Of a stretch of 64,000 nt of DNA, positions 23,223 through 35,624 are shown one piece after another. The notes below the pieces were generated by a model that was not told the DNA's origin, did no database searches, and saw nothing but the letters and a program-made list of their open reading frames with translations. Position 1 is the stretch's first letter. The number at the start of each line of letters is the position of its first letter. The position numbers and the translations under genes were made by a program. The DNA is from Ampullaceana balthica (Eukaryota > Mollusca > Gastropoda > Lymnaeidae), in contig CALYLW010000286.1 in assembly GCA_944989445.1 (NCBI GenBank), positions 31,320-95,319 of the forward strand, in the 5' to 3' direction.

Positions 23223-23534
23223 ACGTGCCGCCCTGAGCAGCACTCAGGTTTGCTCAGCTTGAAAATGTCCTGTGAAATACTTACGTTAATTTCAAGGCAA
23301 CATTTCAAAGTCCCTTAGATTAGCTGATGTAAAAAAACCAACATATATCTTTTTCGTATTCTGCAACCGCCAAAACCTCAAATGAATATTTACAGTATCC
23401 TCATCTTATCAAGAATACAACTTTCTTCTCAACTGCTTTTCAACATAACATAAACAATATAATAGCCCAAGTCACAGGTTGGAAGGAAGGATCCGTAGCG
23501 CTATGAAGTCATTTTTTGAGCTAATATCTAAGTA
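23223..23534. other. No exon or gene seen
   Basis: Unique AT-rich sequence in the first SMOC intron; no Kazal-type cysteine pattern in any frame. Confidence 0.5.
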
Positions 23535-24635
23535 CTAGCGTATCACCCGTCAAAAATGACGGAAATTTTCTAAATAAATACACGTTCAGACTTTAAAAAA
23601 ACGTAATACAGAACTTTCATTAATTTTATTTATTTTTAAATCCCTTATATTAACTTCGTGGCCGTCTCATCATCTCTCTCATCATCTCATCATCTCATGG
23701 GCGGGCGGAAAAACAAAAGTCGAAAATGACCCACTTCCCGTGATTCGATCGAGCTGAAATTTGGCACACTGACCCGTCTGACCTAACAATGCATCGTATC
23801 AAAATTTCAGATCGATCGAACGTACCGTAATTAAATTAATGCATTTTTAGTTTATCCTTATATGAGGTATGTAATTCAAATTCACGGTTTGTTATTGTTT
23901 TTTTTCTTCCACTTCCACGTGAGTTTGAGTTGACGCCGACCGTCGTGCCGACACCCCCTCACGTCCCACCCCCATTTATTAAAGACAAGGGACATCACTC
24001 GGTGTCAGTCTGTCAATGTTTGTAGCGTTTGAAAATAATCAATACTGTTAGTTATGTCTCATATATAAGGGATTTATAGTCAAAAACTTTGTTTTTACGG
24101 GTTTGTTTTTTAAATCCCTTATATTAACTTCGCGGCGGGTCATCTCTGTCGTCATCTCATGGGCGGGCGGAAAAACAAAAGTGAAAAATGACCCACTTCC
24201 CGTGATCCGATCGAGCTGAAATTTGGCACACGGACCCGTCTAACCTAACAATGCATCGTATCAAAATTTCAGATCGATCGAACGTACCGTAATTAAATTA
24301 ATGCATTTTTAGTTTATCCTAATATGAGGTATGTAATTCAAATTCACAGTTTGTTATTGTTTTTTTCCCACGTGAAAGTTTGAGTTGACGCTTTGAGGCG
24401 ACCCATCGACGTACCCGCGTGCTTTTGTTTACATTTTACGTGTCATGCTGAGCTCGGTCAAGCGAATCGGTGACCATACTTTTCCCCCTCTACCACCCCC
24501 CCCCCAGGGTTATGAAGCAAAGTTGAGTTACGACAGATTCAGTCTGTAAATATTTGTAAATACTTTTAGTTATGTCTCATATATAAGGGATTTATAGTCA
24601 AAAACTTTGTTTTTACGGGTTTGTTTTATTATTTG
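23535..24635 (-). mobile_element. Helitron-like element carrying two family A units
   Basis: The minus strand ends CCGTCATTTTTGACGG, GTGATACGCTAG, then host T, a good Helitron 3' terminus (hairpin, 8-nt spacer, CTAG). Inside are two tandem family A units (23636-24105 and 24112-24630) separated by AAAACTTTGTTTTTACGG. No Rep/helicase coding was seen, so it is non-autonomous. The 5' end is not defined. Confidence 0.6.
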
Positions 24636-24839
24636 ATTCATTTATTATCATACTGAACAATTTTATGCGGAAGGTTCGAAAAGAGTTATATTTGGTACAG
24701 TAATTTTTGGTGCGCACTCAGAGCAAATCAGCATTACATCCAAGAAGCATTACATCCATTACGGGAATTATGTATGTTGTTGATATATACAAGGCGCTCA
24801 TCAAGGGGTGTACTAAATTCTAAAAGATTCTAAAAAAAT

Positions 24840-25028
24840 AAAAAATATGACGTCATAGTTTTAGCTTATATTTTATTTTTGGAAAAGAGAGCGATGTATA
24901 AAGAGGATTTGAGGATTTATAATTATAAAATACTTTTCAGGAAGTTTAATATTTCGTATTTATCAAACAAGGATAAGTTACTAGGGCTATAGCCCAACTG
25001 GGCGCCGTAAGCGCCCTAAAACCCCTAG
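24840..25028 (+). mobile_element. Helitron-like element H2, + strand 3' end
   Basis: It ends with hairpin GGGCGCCGTAAGCGCCC, TAAAACCCCTAG, then T. The sequence from TTTAATATTTCGTATT leftwards is the reverse complement of parts of 26507-26640 and is shared with 52560-52650. Confidence 0.6.
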
Positions 25029-26445
25029 TAAATACATATTGTACATAACATAAATACATATTGTACATAACATAAATACATATTGTACATAACATAAATA
25101 CATATTGTACATAACATAAATAAATATTGTACATAACATAAATACATATTGTACATAACATAAATACATATTGTACATAACAAATACATATTGTACATAA
25201 CATAAATACATATTGTACATAACATAAATACATATTGTACATAACATAAATACATATTCTACATAACATAAATACATATTGTACATAACATAAATACATA
25301 TTGTACATAACATAAATACATATTGTACATAACATAAATACATATTGTACATAACATAATACATATTGTACATAACATAAATACATATTCTACATAACAT
25401 AAATACATATTGTACATAACATAAATACATATTCTACATAACATAAATACATATTGTACATAACATAAATACATATTGTACATAACATAAATACATATTG
25501 TACATAACATAAATACTGATTGTACATAACATAAATACATATTCTACATAACATAAATACATATTCTACATAACATAAATACATATTGTACATAACATAA
25601 ATACATATTGTACATAACATAATACATATTGTACATAACATAAATACATATTCTACATAACATAAATACATATTGTACATAACATAAATACATATTCTAA
25701 ATAACATAAATACATATTCTAAATAACATAAATACATATTGTACATAACATAAATACATATTTTACATAACATATTTACATATTGTACATAACATAAATA
25801 CATATTCTACATAACATAAATACATATTCTACATAACATAAATACATATTCTACATAACATAAATACATATTGTACATAACATAAATACATATTGTACTT
25901 AACATAAATACATATTGTACATAACATAAATACATATTGTACATAACATAATACATATTGTACATAACATAAATACATATTCTACATAACATAAATACAT
26001 ATTGTACATAACATAAATACATATTCTACATAACATAAATACATATTGTACATAACATAAATACATATTCTACATAACATAAATACATATTGTACATAAC
26101 ATAAATACATATTGTACATAACATAATTTACATATTGTACATAACATAAATACATATTGTACATAACATAATACATATTGTACATTACATAATACATATT
26201 GTACATAACATAATACATATTGTACATAACATGAATACATATTGTACATAACATAAATACATATTGTACATAACATAAATACACAATGTACATAACATAA
26301 TACATATTGTACATAACATAAATACATATTCTACATAACATAAATACATATTGTACATAACATAAATAGATATTGTACATAACAAATACATATTGTACAT
26401 AACATAAATACATATTTTACATAACTGAAATACATATTGTACATC
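25029..26445. repeat. 22-bp tandem repeat, about 64 copies
   Basis: Core ATAAATACATATTGTACATA then AC, with TTC/TTG and one-base-shorter (AATACAT) variants. Mixed 21/22-bp lengths create shifting open frames on the minus strand (YVQYVFMLCTICIYVMYN type), which are not genes. Confidence 0.95.
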
Positions 26446-27130
26446 TTTGGGATTTATAGTCAAAAGCTCTGTTTTTACGAGTTATTTATTTTAACTATAT
26501 TAAATACTAGTTTGTGCTGCGGCGCCGTGGCGCCTGCGGCGCCCCCATTTTTTAAGGGCGCCTACGACGCCCACCTTTTTCAAAAGCCCAACTAACTTGT
26601 CCTTGTATGATAAATACGTAATATTAAACTTTCTTAAATGTACACAAAGTATTTTATAACGGCTTTTTTTTGGGTCAAAAGCCCAAGTAACTTATCCTTG
26701 TATGAGTAACTTATCCTTGTATGATAAATACTACGGCGCCCACTTTTTTTTTGTGGTCAAAAGCCCAAGTAACTTATCCTTGTATGATAAATACGAAATA
26801 TTCCTGAAAATTAAACAAAGCATTTATATAATAATTTTTACAGTGCTAATCACCACACGATTTTTAAACTAATTTTAGAAAGCAGCGCACCAAATTACTG
26901 CACCAAAAAAAAACTATTTGAGTCAATCAGCACTGCTTACAACGCAAAATTTTAAAAAAGCAGAGTGATATACTCAGCGTTAGGTATCAGCGATAATTGA
27001 GCGTAAATATATAATATATTATTTTTGACGTTATGCACATGTATGCTGGTCGAGACGGCTGTTGAAGGGGAGTTACAACATGCCACCGAACGGTGGCGAA
27101 ACGTCCTTAGGACGGGCTTGATTGCTCGTT
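26446..27130 (-). repeat. Intervening block, copy 1 (H2 Helitron-like plus family A end)
   Basis: It starts with a family A end (GGGATTTATAGTCAAAAGC) and a minus-strand Helitron-like end (CTAG at 26507-26510, then GC-rich hairpins with GGCGCC). It continues with three CCCAAGTAACTTATCCTTG-type copies and ends GCCACCGAACGGTGGCGAAA. It is nearly identical to 28053-28735, about 1606 bp away. Confidence 0.85.
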
Positions 27131-28052
27131 CTACATAACATAAATACATATTGTACATAACATAAATACATATTTTAAATAACATAAATACATATTCTAC
27201 ATAACATAAATACATATTGTACATAACATAAATACATATTGTACATAACATAAATACATATTGTACATAACATAAATACATATTGTACATAACATAATAC
27301 ATATTGTACATAACATAAATACATATTCTACATAACATAAATACATATTGTACATAACATAAATACATATCTACATAACATAAATACATATTGTACATAA
27401 CATAAATACATATTGTACATAACATAAATACATATTGTACATAACATAAATACATATTCTACATAACATAAATACATATTCTACATAACATAAATACATA
27501 TTGTACATAACATAAATACATATTGTACTTAACATAAATACATATTGTACATAACATAAATACATAGTGTACATAACATAATACATATTGCACATAACAT
27601 AAATACATATTGTACATAACATAAATACATATTGTACATAACATAAATACATATTCTACATAACATAAATACATATTGTACATAACATCAATACATATTG
27701 TACATAACATATTTACATATTGTACATAACATAAATACATATTGTACATAACATAATACATATTGTACATTACATAATACATATTGTACATAACATAATA
27801 CATATTGTACATAACATGAATACTTATTGTACATAACATAAATACATATTGTACATAACATAAATACATATTGTACATAACATAAATACACATTGTACAT
27901 AACATAATACATATTGTACATAACATAAATACATATTCTACATAACATAAATACATATTGTACATAACATAAATAGATATTGTACATAACAAATACATAT
28001 TGTACATAACATAAATACATATTTTACATAACTGAAATACATATTGTACATC
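27131..28052. repeat. 22-bp tandem repeat, second block
   Basis: Same unit as 25029-26445. Its last 90 bp match the last 90 bp of the first block, including the odd AACTGAAATAC unit, so array and intervening block were duplicated together. Confidence 0.95.
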
Positions 28053-28735
28053 TTTGGGATTTATAGTCAAAAGCTCTGTTTTTACGAGTTATTTATTTTA
28101 ACTATATTAAATACTAGTTTGTGCTGCGGCGCCGTGGCGCCTGCGGTGCCCCCATTTTTTAAGGGCGCCTACGACGCCCACCTTTTTCAAAAGCCCAACT
28201 AACGTGTCCTTGTATGATAAATACGTAATATTAAACTTTCTTAAATGTACACAAAGTATTTTATAACGGCTTTTTTTTGGTCAAAAGCCCAAGTAACTTA
28301 TGCTTGTATGAGTAACTTATCCTTGTAGGATAAATACTACGGCGCCCACTTTTTTTTTGTGGTCAAAAGCCCAAGTAACTTATCCTTGTATGATAAATAC
28401 GAAATATTCCTGAAAATTAAACAAAGCATTTATATAATAATTTTTACAGTGCTAATCACCACACGATTTTTAAACTAATTTTAGAAAGCAGCGCACCAAA
28501 TTACTGCACCAAAAAATAACTATTTGAGTCAATCAGCACTGCTTACAACGCAAAATTTTAAAAAAGCAGAGTGATATACTCAGCGTTAGGTATCTGCGAT
28601 AATTGAGCGTAAATATATAATATATTATTTTTGACGTGATGCACATGTATGCTGGTCGAGACGGCTGTTGAAGGGGAGTTACAACATGCCACCGAACGGT
28701 GGCGAAACGTCCTTGGACGGGCTTGATTGCTCGTT
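28053..28735 (-). repeat. Intervening block, copy 2
   Basis: It matches 26446-27130 apart from a few point changes and one-base indels. Confidence 0.9.
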
Positions 28736-29325
28736 CTACATAACATAAATACATATTGTACATAACATAAATACATATTGTACATAACATAAATACATAT
28801 TGTACATAACATAAATACATATTGTACATAACATAAATATATATTGTACATAACATAAATACATATTGTACATAACATAAATACATATTGTACATAACAT
28901 AAATACATACTTTAAATAACATAAATACATATTATACATAACATAAATACATATTGTACATAACATAAAAACATATTTTAAATAACATAAATACATATTG
29001 TACATAACACAAATACATATTGTACATAACATAATACATATTGTACATAACATAAATAAATATTCTACATAACATAAATACATAGTGTACATAACACAAA
29101 TACATATTGTACATAACATAATACATATTCTACATAACATAAATACGTATTGTACATAACATCAATACATATTCTACATAACATAAATACATATCGTACA
29201 TAACATAAATACATATTCTACATAACATAAATACATATTCTACATAACATAATACATATTGTATATAACATAATACATATTGTACATAACATAAATACAT
29301 ATTGTACATAACTTAAATACATATT
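28736..29325. repeat. 22-bp tandem repeat, third block
   Basis: Same unit; ends in unique sequence at about 29325. Confidence 0.95.
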
Positions 29326-29650
29326 TGCTTTGATCACCAATAATTTGCCTAATATTTAGCTCATTTAAAATGATCAAGTCTGCACATAGAAGCATCCTCC
29401 AAGTATTCAATTCGTTTTTCTGTGTAGCCAATGAAAAGTTTTTTCATCACTATAATTACGAGCATCAGTCACTTATAAAATACACGTTTCCAGTTAGTAC
29501 CAAATTCCAAATGTCAAAACCTTTAAAAAAAATAAATAATTTCAATGTGACTAGCCAAGCTACTTGGTCTGTTCGTGGTTTTAGCACTTGGTCTGACTCT
29601 GTTTTTTTTTAACTTTCAAATTAACCTCAAAATGGCTCCATGGTATATTC
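29326..29650. other. No gene seen
   Basis: AT-rich unique sequence. A small + open frame (29370-29612) has no recognisable domain. Confidence 0.4.
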
Positions 29651-29654
29651 ACTT

Positions 29655-29910
29655 CTACACGCCCCGTGGCGTAGCATACGCCGCAGACTTGCTCATGGAG
29701 AGGGCAAAGAAAGTGGAGAAAGAACAGACACAAACTACAGCACGAAGAAATCAAAACAACGCGTGTGAACGTCGGTTGGGGGGGGGACTGATGAATCATT
29801 GTTGGTTTCGAGACATTCGCACTGTGGTTATCTACCTGCCCACCACCCTTTACCACATTATCTTGCCAACCATAAACTGTGATTGGCCGACACTAGTGAG
29901 GGTCAGCCAT
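29655..29910 (-). mobile_element. Helitron-like element H1 fragment
   Basis: Contains CGTGGCGTAGCATACGCCGC and, inverted, the GAGCAAGTCTGCGGCG segment of 7262-7278, and ends with AACTGTGATTGGCCGAC as in the other H1 copies. Confidence 0.55.
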
Positions 29911-29954
29911 GTTGGCAACAAAGGGGTAAAAGAACGGGCACAAACAGACATTTT

Positions 29955-30480
29955 TAAATTCGTTATATTAACTTCACAGTCTTGTCTCTCTGTCTGTCTG
30001 TCGTAATCTCGCTCACGGGCGGAAAAAAACAAAAGTCTAAAATGACACACTTCCCGTGATGCCATCGAGCTGAAATTAGGCACATAGACTCGTGTAACAA
30101 TGCATCGTATCAAAATTTCAGATTGATCGAACGTAACGTAATTAAATTAATGTATTTTTAGTTTATCTCAATATAACATATGTAATTCAAATTCACGGTT
30201 TGTTATTGTTTTTCTTTCACGTGCTAGTTGAATTCACGCGTTGACGCCACGCATCGATGTACCGGCGTGCTTTTGTTTACATGTTACGTGTCGCGCTGAG
30301 CATCGGTCCAGCGATCGGTGACCAGACTTTTCTCCTCTCCCACCCCCCCCCGGTTATACAGCAAAGGGGAGTTAAGGCAGATTCAGTCTGTGAACGTTTG
30401 TCGCGTTTGAACATGATCAATACTTTTAATTATGTCTCATACATAAGGGATTTATAGTCAAAAACTTTGTTTTTACGGGG
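29955..30480 (+). mobile_element. Dispersed repeat family A, copy 4
   Basis: Same order of motifs as copy 1: a microsatellite-like TCTGTCTGTCTG, GAGCTGAAATTAGGCACA, ATTAAATTAATGTATTTTT, TGTTTACATGTTACGTG, and the end TCTCATACATAAGGG. Confidence 0.65.
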
Positions 30481-30484
30481 TTGT

Positions 30485-30690
30485 TTAATTGAAATTTAAA
30501 ATAGCAATGTTTTCGCTGGGGCTTGAACCGCGTATGAGGCGGACGTGATAAACAGTACACTACGAATCTCACGTTATTCTGTGAAGGAACAATGCAAGTG
30601 AATGCAAGGACCATTGTTGGTCTCGAGACATTGGTCGAGCCCAGCGAGGGTCATTCGTCATGCTCGTTTGCACATACTCGCTTTGGTGAA
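30485..30690 (-). repeat. Second copy of the tRNA-like dispersed repeat
   Basis: Minus-strand tRNA-like core at 30509-30571 with box B GGTTCAAGCCCC; several bases of the variable region are missing relative to 5578-5650. Flanking ACGTTATTCTGTGAAGGAAC is shared with the first copy. Confidence 0.6.
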
Positions 30691-31415
30691 GGGGGCGGGA
30701 GGAGGGTTAGAGAGTCGGCGTGCATGGTGTCCCGCGTGGTTGGGTGACGTAGAGAAGTATATATACAGATTTTTATTCGGAAGTCTGTTTAATGCCTTGC
30801 CTGCAATGAGATTTTTCAAATGGTCTGTGGACAAAAGAATGCGTAACAACGCTCTAATGTACTAAAAATAGTTGAAGAGTTCGTTTCATTTGGTGTAGCA
30901 CGTAAAGAAATCAGGTTTAATAAACCGAGCAAAGTAATAAATCGACATTGAAATTGACGTCTTTGAGTCTTTCTAGAACTCCTGCATACTTTCCAGCTAA
31001 AAAGAAATATTAACGCACGCTTTTCCCAGTGGCGTAGCAAGAGGGGGAAAGGGTGGAAAATGTCCCGGGAGGTGTTTTGTTAGGGGCGGCTAATTACCAG
31101 TCGTTAATTAAATTATAGAAGAAAAAATTTTAAAGACAGTTGAGCTTTTTATCAAAAGGAAATATTTATTTAAAATGAATAAAAAGAAATAAAGGAACTA
31201 TCCTAACACATGTGAACGATTCTACAGCCAAAGTTTACAACTCCATTTTTGTGTGTGTATCCCATACCCTTTATCCGAGGTCGTAGGGGTTCTAATGTTT
31301 CCATGTTTCTCGGGCTTAGTAGACCTTGACTTAGTCCTGCCGCTGGATAAGATGGCCTCGGGCGAGAGAGTGAGATCGACGAACTGCGCAACTCCTTCTC
31401 ACTTAAATCCAAGTC
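30691..31415. other. No gene seen; possible hAT terminus
   Basis: CCCAGTGGCGTAGCAAGAGG at 31026-31045 resembles a hAT terminal repeat; no partner end was found. The rest is unique. Confidence 0.4.
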
Positions 31416-31419
31416 ATCC

Positions 31420-34400
31420 ATCCCATACACATTCTACTAGAGTGGCAGACCCAGCGAGGAGCGACGTGAGGCAGGCGTTGGGTTTGCAGTTAAGACAACT
31501 ATTGTCGGAAAGCTGGCTGGACTTCCCAAGGGACTGAACGACAGGCTCATGACCATGAAACTCCCACTGGCTGGAAAGAAGCACCTCACCATCATCAGTG
31601 CCTACGCTCCAACCATGACTAATCCAGGTGACGTAAAGGCAAAGTTTTACGAAGAACTTCACACTGTCATTGCCGACGTTCCAAAGGCGGACAAACTCAT
31701 CTTGCTAGGTGACTTCAACGCAAGAGTTGGCAAGGACAACGTTGCCTGGGAAGGAGTCCTTGGACACCATGGAGTGGGTCAATGCAACAGCAACGGTCTT
31801 CTTTTACTCCAGACCTGCGCTGAACTTGAACTGCTGATCGCCAACACGATCTTCCGCCTCCCCACTCGTAACCGGACGTCATGGATGCACCCCCGATCGA
31901 AGCACTGGCATCTTATTGACTACGTCATCGTGAGGAAGAGGGACAGGCAGGATGTACGAGTTACCAAATCCATGTGCGGCGCTGAATGCTGGACAGACCA
32001 CCGCCTCATCATCACCAAGCTCAACATCCGCATTCAGCCTAAACGACGCCCGCAAGGGAAGAAGGCCCCGAAACGGCTTAATATTGCCAAACTGAATACC
32101 GACAGCGGCAAACAGTCCTTTGTAGATGCTCTGGAAAAGTGCTTGAAATCCACCTCTCCGAGAAACCAGAGCGTGGAGGTCGACTGGGCAACACTCAGAG
32201 AGCTGATTTACACCACAGCTACAGAGACCCTGGGCCCCCAGACCAGGAAACATAAACCAGGAAACTGGTTGGATGAGAACTCCGAAGACATCAAGCAGTT
32301 ATTGGATGAGAAACACCACCTTCACCAAGCTTACCTCAATAACCCCAAGTCCACGGCAAAGAGAGATGCACACAACATACGCAAGACTGTTCAGCAGAAG
32401 CTCCGAAGGATGCAGGACGATTGGCTCGGCAACAAAGCTGACTAGATCCAAGGCTATGCAGACAGTCGTGACTATAAAAACTTCTACGACGCCTTGAAAG
32501 AAGTATATGGCCCTACGCCCTCAGGATCAAACCCCCTCCTCAGCGCAGACGGTAACACTCTCATCACAGACAAAGAGAAGATCTTGGAGAGATGGTTCGA
32601 ACATTTCAATGACGTCCTAAATCGCCATTCGACAATCAACGACGAAGCCATCAATCGTCTACCCCAAGTGCCCACAAACAAAGCACTGGATGACCCTCCC
32701 CCCCCAACCTTGCTCGAGACCCAGAAAGCAATCTATCTTCTCTCCAGTGGCAAAGCACCTGGTTCTGACGCCATACCAGCTGATGTCTACAAGGAGGGGG
32801 GAACAGCCCTGACTGAAAGGCTCCACCAGCTGTTTCTCTTAATATGGCAGCAAGAGACGATCCCGCAGGACTTCAAAGATGCCACCATCATACATCTATA
32901 TAAGCGAAAAGGAAGTAGACAGGCTTGTGACAACCACAGAGGCATATCCCTGCTTTCTATCGCAGGAAAGATCTTTGCCAGAATCCTCCTCAACCGCCTC
33001 ACAGTCCACCTTGACCAAGGACTCCTGCCTGAAAATCAGTGTGGATTCCGAAAAGAGCGAGGAACCATCGACATGGTGTTCGCTGCCAGGCAGCTGCAAG
33101 AGAAATGTCAGGAGCAGAATTCCGACCTTTTCTCCACCTATGTCGACCTGACCAAGGCTTTGACACTGTTGGCAGAGAGGGTCTGTGGAAGATCATGGCC
33201 AAGTACGGTTGCCCAAGGAAATTCATCGTCTTGGTGCAACAATTCCATGAGGGCACGCAGGCCAGAGTCCAGGACAGCGGGGAGTTTTCTGATCCTTTCC
33301 CAGTCACAAACGGGGTCAAGCAGGGCTGCGTCCTGGCACCAACACTTTTTAGCCTCATGTTTTCCGCCATGCTGACAGAGGCCTTCAGAGACGAGGATGT
33401 TGGTGTCAACCTGAAGTACCGCACAGATGGCAAGCTGTTCAACCTTCGGAGGCTCCAGGCAAAAACCAAGGTTATGACAGACATCATCAGAGACCTGCTG
33501 TTCGCTGATGACTGTGTCCTCAACGCTGTCTCAGAAGCCGACATGCAATGCGGTGTAAACCTGTTCTCCAGCGCCTGCACAAACTTTGGTCTAACAATCA
33601 ACACTAAGAAGACTGAGGTCCTCCATCAGCCCGCGCCTGGAAGGCCCTACGTAGAGCCCAACATTACTGTCAACGGCCAGAGACTCAACACAGTGCACCG
33701 GTTCACATACCTAGGCAGAACACTGTCTCAAAATGTCACCATCGATGACGAAGTGAACGTCATAATTGCTAGAGCCAGCTCCACTTTCGGCCGGTTGTAC
33801 CCTAATGTCTGGAAGAGAAGAGGCATTACCATCCAGACCAAGCTGAAAGTGTACAGGGCAGTGGTGCTCCCCACACTGCTATATGCTTGTGAAACTTGGA
33901 CTGTTTATCAGCGCCATGCAAGAAAGCTTAACCACTTTCATATGACAAGCATCAGAAAGATTCTCGACATAAAGTGGCAGAACAAAATTCCAGACACAGT
34001 GGTACTGACCAAGGCAGGTCTCCCCAGCATCTTCACCCTCCTGATGCAGACCCAGCTTAGCTGGGCAGGGCACGTTGTCCGAATGCCAGACGAGAGACTG
34101 CCAAAGAGACTCTTCTATGGTGAGCTCCAGTATGGCCAGCGGTCCCACGGTGGGCAAAAGAAACGCTTCAAAGACACACTAAAAGCCTCAATGAAAGCGT
34201 TTGCCATCAATCCAGACACGTGGGAACGAGCTGCAATGGACCGATCCACCTGGCGCTCTTCCATCCACGAAGGTGCCGGGTCATGCGAGGCAAACCGGAT
34301 CACCGCCGCAGAAAAGAAGCGACAAGCCCGAAAGGCCCATGCTGTAAACCCTCCAGGAGATGTCGCACTCTTCCCTTGTCCCTTCTGTTCCCGAACCTTC

Positions 34401-34490
34401 CGTGCAAGGATCGGCCTAATCAGCCATCTGCGCACGCACAGACAACCCTCGGATGACTAGAGTGGTCCTCGTCGTATCGACGGACGAAGG
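31420..34490 (+). pseudogene. LINE family 1: endonuclease-RT non-LTR retrotransposon, inactivated
   Basis: One long coding frame, 5' truncated within the endonuclease. Order: APE-type endonuclease (GVGFAVK, LLGDFNARVG, SWMHPRSKHWHLIDYVIV, WTDHRLI), linker, reverse transcriptase (SSGKAPGSDAIPADVYKEGG, NHRGISLLSIAGKIFARIL, GVKQGCVLAPTLFSLMF, catalytic LLFADD), thumb-like region (LLYACETWTVYQRHARKLNH), and a C-terminal C2H2 finger (CPFCSRTFRARIGLISHLRTH minus its last residue). Lesions: TAG in place of an expected Trp codon at about 31437, TAG at 32443-32445 in the same frame, and a one-base deletion near 33165 that moves the RT to another frame. The 3' end has the hairpin CGTCGTATCGACGGACGAAG. 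Clade not assigned. Confidence 0.9.
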
Positions 34491-34559
34491 AACAGACCTT
34501 GGCGGCGCCCATCCCTCTCCGGGTCAGCGGAGGACTTTCTTAGCGTTAGTCATTCATCA

Positions 34560-34805
34560 ACATTTTTATTGTGGCTTTAACGCGGGCTAGATGCCACGCC
34601 CCTCAGCTGGTGAGGTTAGCTCACTATTGACTTCCTTAACGTGGGCTAGATCCCACGCCCCTCAGCTTGTGAGTGAGGTCACTATTGACTTCCTTAACTT
34701 GGGCTAGATCCCACGTCCCTCAGCTTGTGAGGTGAGCTCACTATTTACTTCCTTAACGTGGGCTAGATGCCATGCCCCTCAGCTTGGGAGGTGAGCTCAC
34801 CACTG
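34560..34805. repeat. About 60-bp tandem repeat, 4 copies
   Basis: Core CTTCCTTAACGTGGGCTAGA, then CCCACGCCCCTCAGCT; directly downstream of the LINE. Confidence 0.9.
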
Positions 34806-35404
34806 ACTTGGCTATCCAGCCGCCTACTTCCATATTGGATATACATTCTTCGATACTAATGCTACAGAACTGAAGAACCAAGAGACTTAAGTAATATGAG
34901 AATATGACACTGATCTTCTAGTAACTTAGTTGATTCTTCAAATTTGACATCCGCTCCTGTTGTAGAAGCGAACATTAAGGTTATTAATTTCAAACATGAG
35001 CTGTGTCAACCGAATGCTCCGAGCGGCACTTTAATGGGGGCTGCAGATTCCTTATTGTTAATTCGTTCTTAAAAAATGAAAAACATTAAAATAAAATTTA
35101 ATAAAACAAAAGATAAGCCAAGGTAAAAAATATACTACAAGTTAAAAGAAATGAAGAACGATATAAAGTTCCTCCGCGAACGTTCCCAATGGAAAAAACT
35201 TTAACTCCATAATGTAACTCAAGTCTTCAGATACTAATGATATTGAACTGAAAAACCAAGAGATTGAATTAGTATAAGAACTGATTATTCTGTTACCCGT
35301 AATTGATTCAAATTTAACAGTTACTCATGTTGTAAAGGCGAAAATTGCTGTATCCCGTAAATGCCAACAACACAAATAAAATTTCAATAACATACCTCGA
35401 CTTA
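34806..35404. other. No gene seen
   Basis: AT-rich. CTTCGATACTAATGCTACAG (34851) and CTTCAGATACTAATGATATTG (35224, minus its last base) are diverged copies of one short segment. Confidence 0.4.
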
Positions 35405-35535
35405 ATTGATATAGATAATTGATATATATAATTGATAAAGATAATAATTGATATAGATAATTAATATAGATAATTGATATTGATAATTGATATAGATAAT
35501 TGATATTGATAATTGATATAGATAATTGATATATT
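35405..35535. repeat. About 13-bp AT repeat
   Basis: Unit ATAATTGATATAG with variants. Confidence 0.9.
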
Positions 35536-35624
35536 GCTCGTCCGTAAATATGAAAATATGCGATGACTAAAAGTGCACCGATATGGAGAGAGGGTCCAAC
35601 ATATTAACATTAACTTCTCCAATT

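Noticed and set aside
24946..29140. Minus-strand Tyr/Met/Cys/Val-rich open frames
   Set aside because: Artefacts of the 22-bp array with 21/22-bp unit mixtures.
31203..31430. Minus-strand 75-codon frame upstream of the LINE
   Set aside because: No domain, no homology recognised, and it overlaps the LINE 5' edge.
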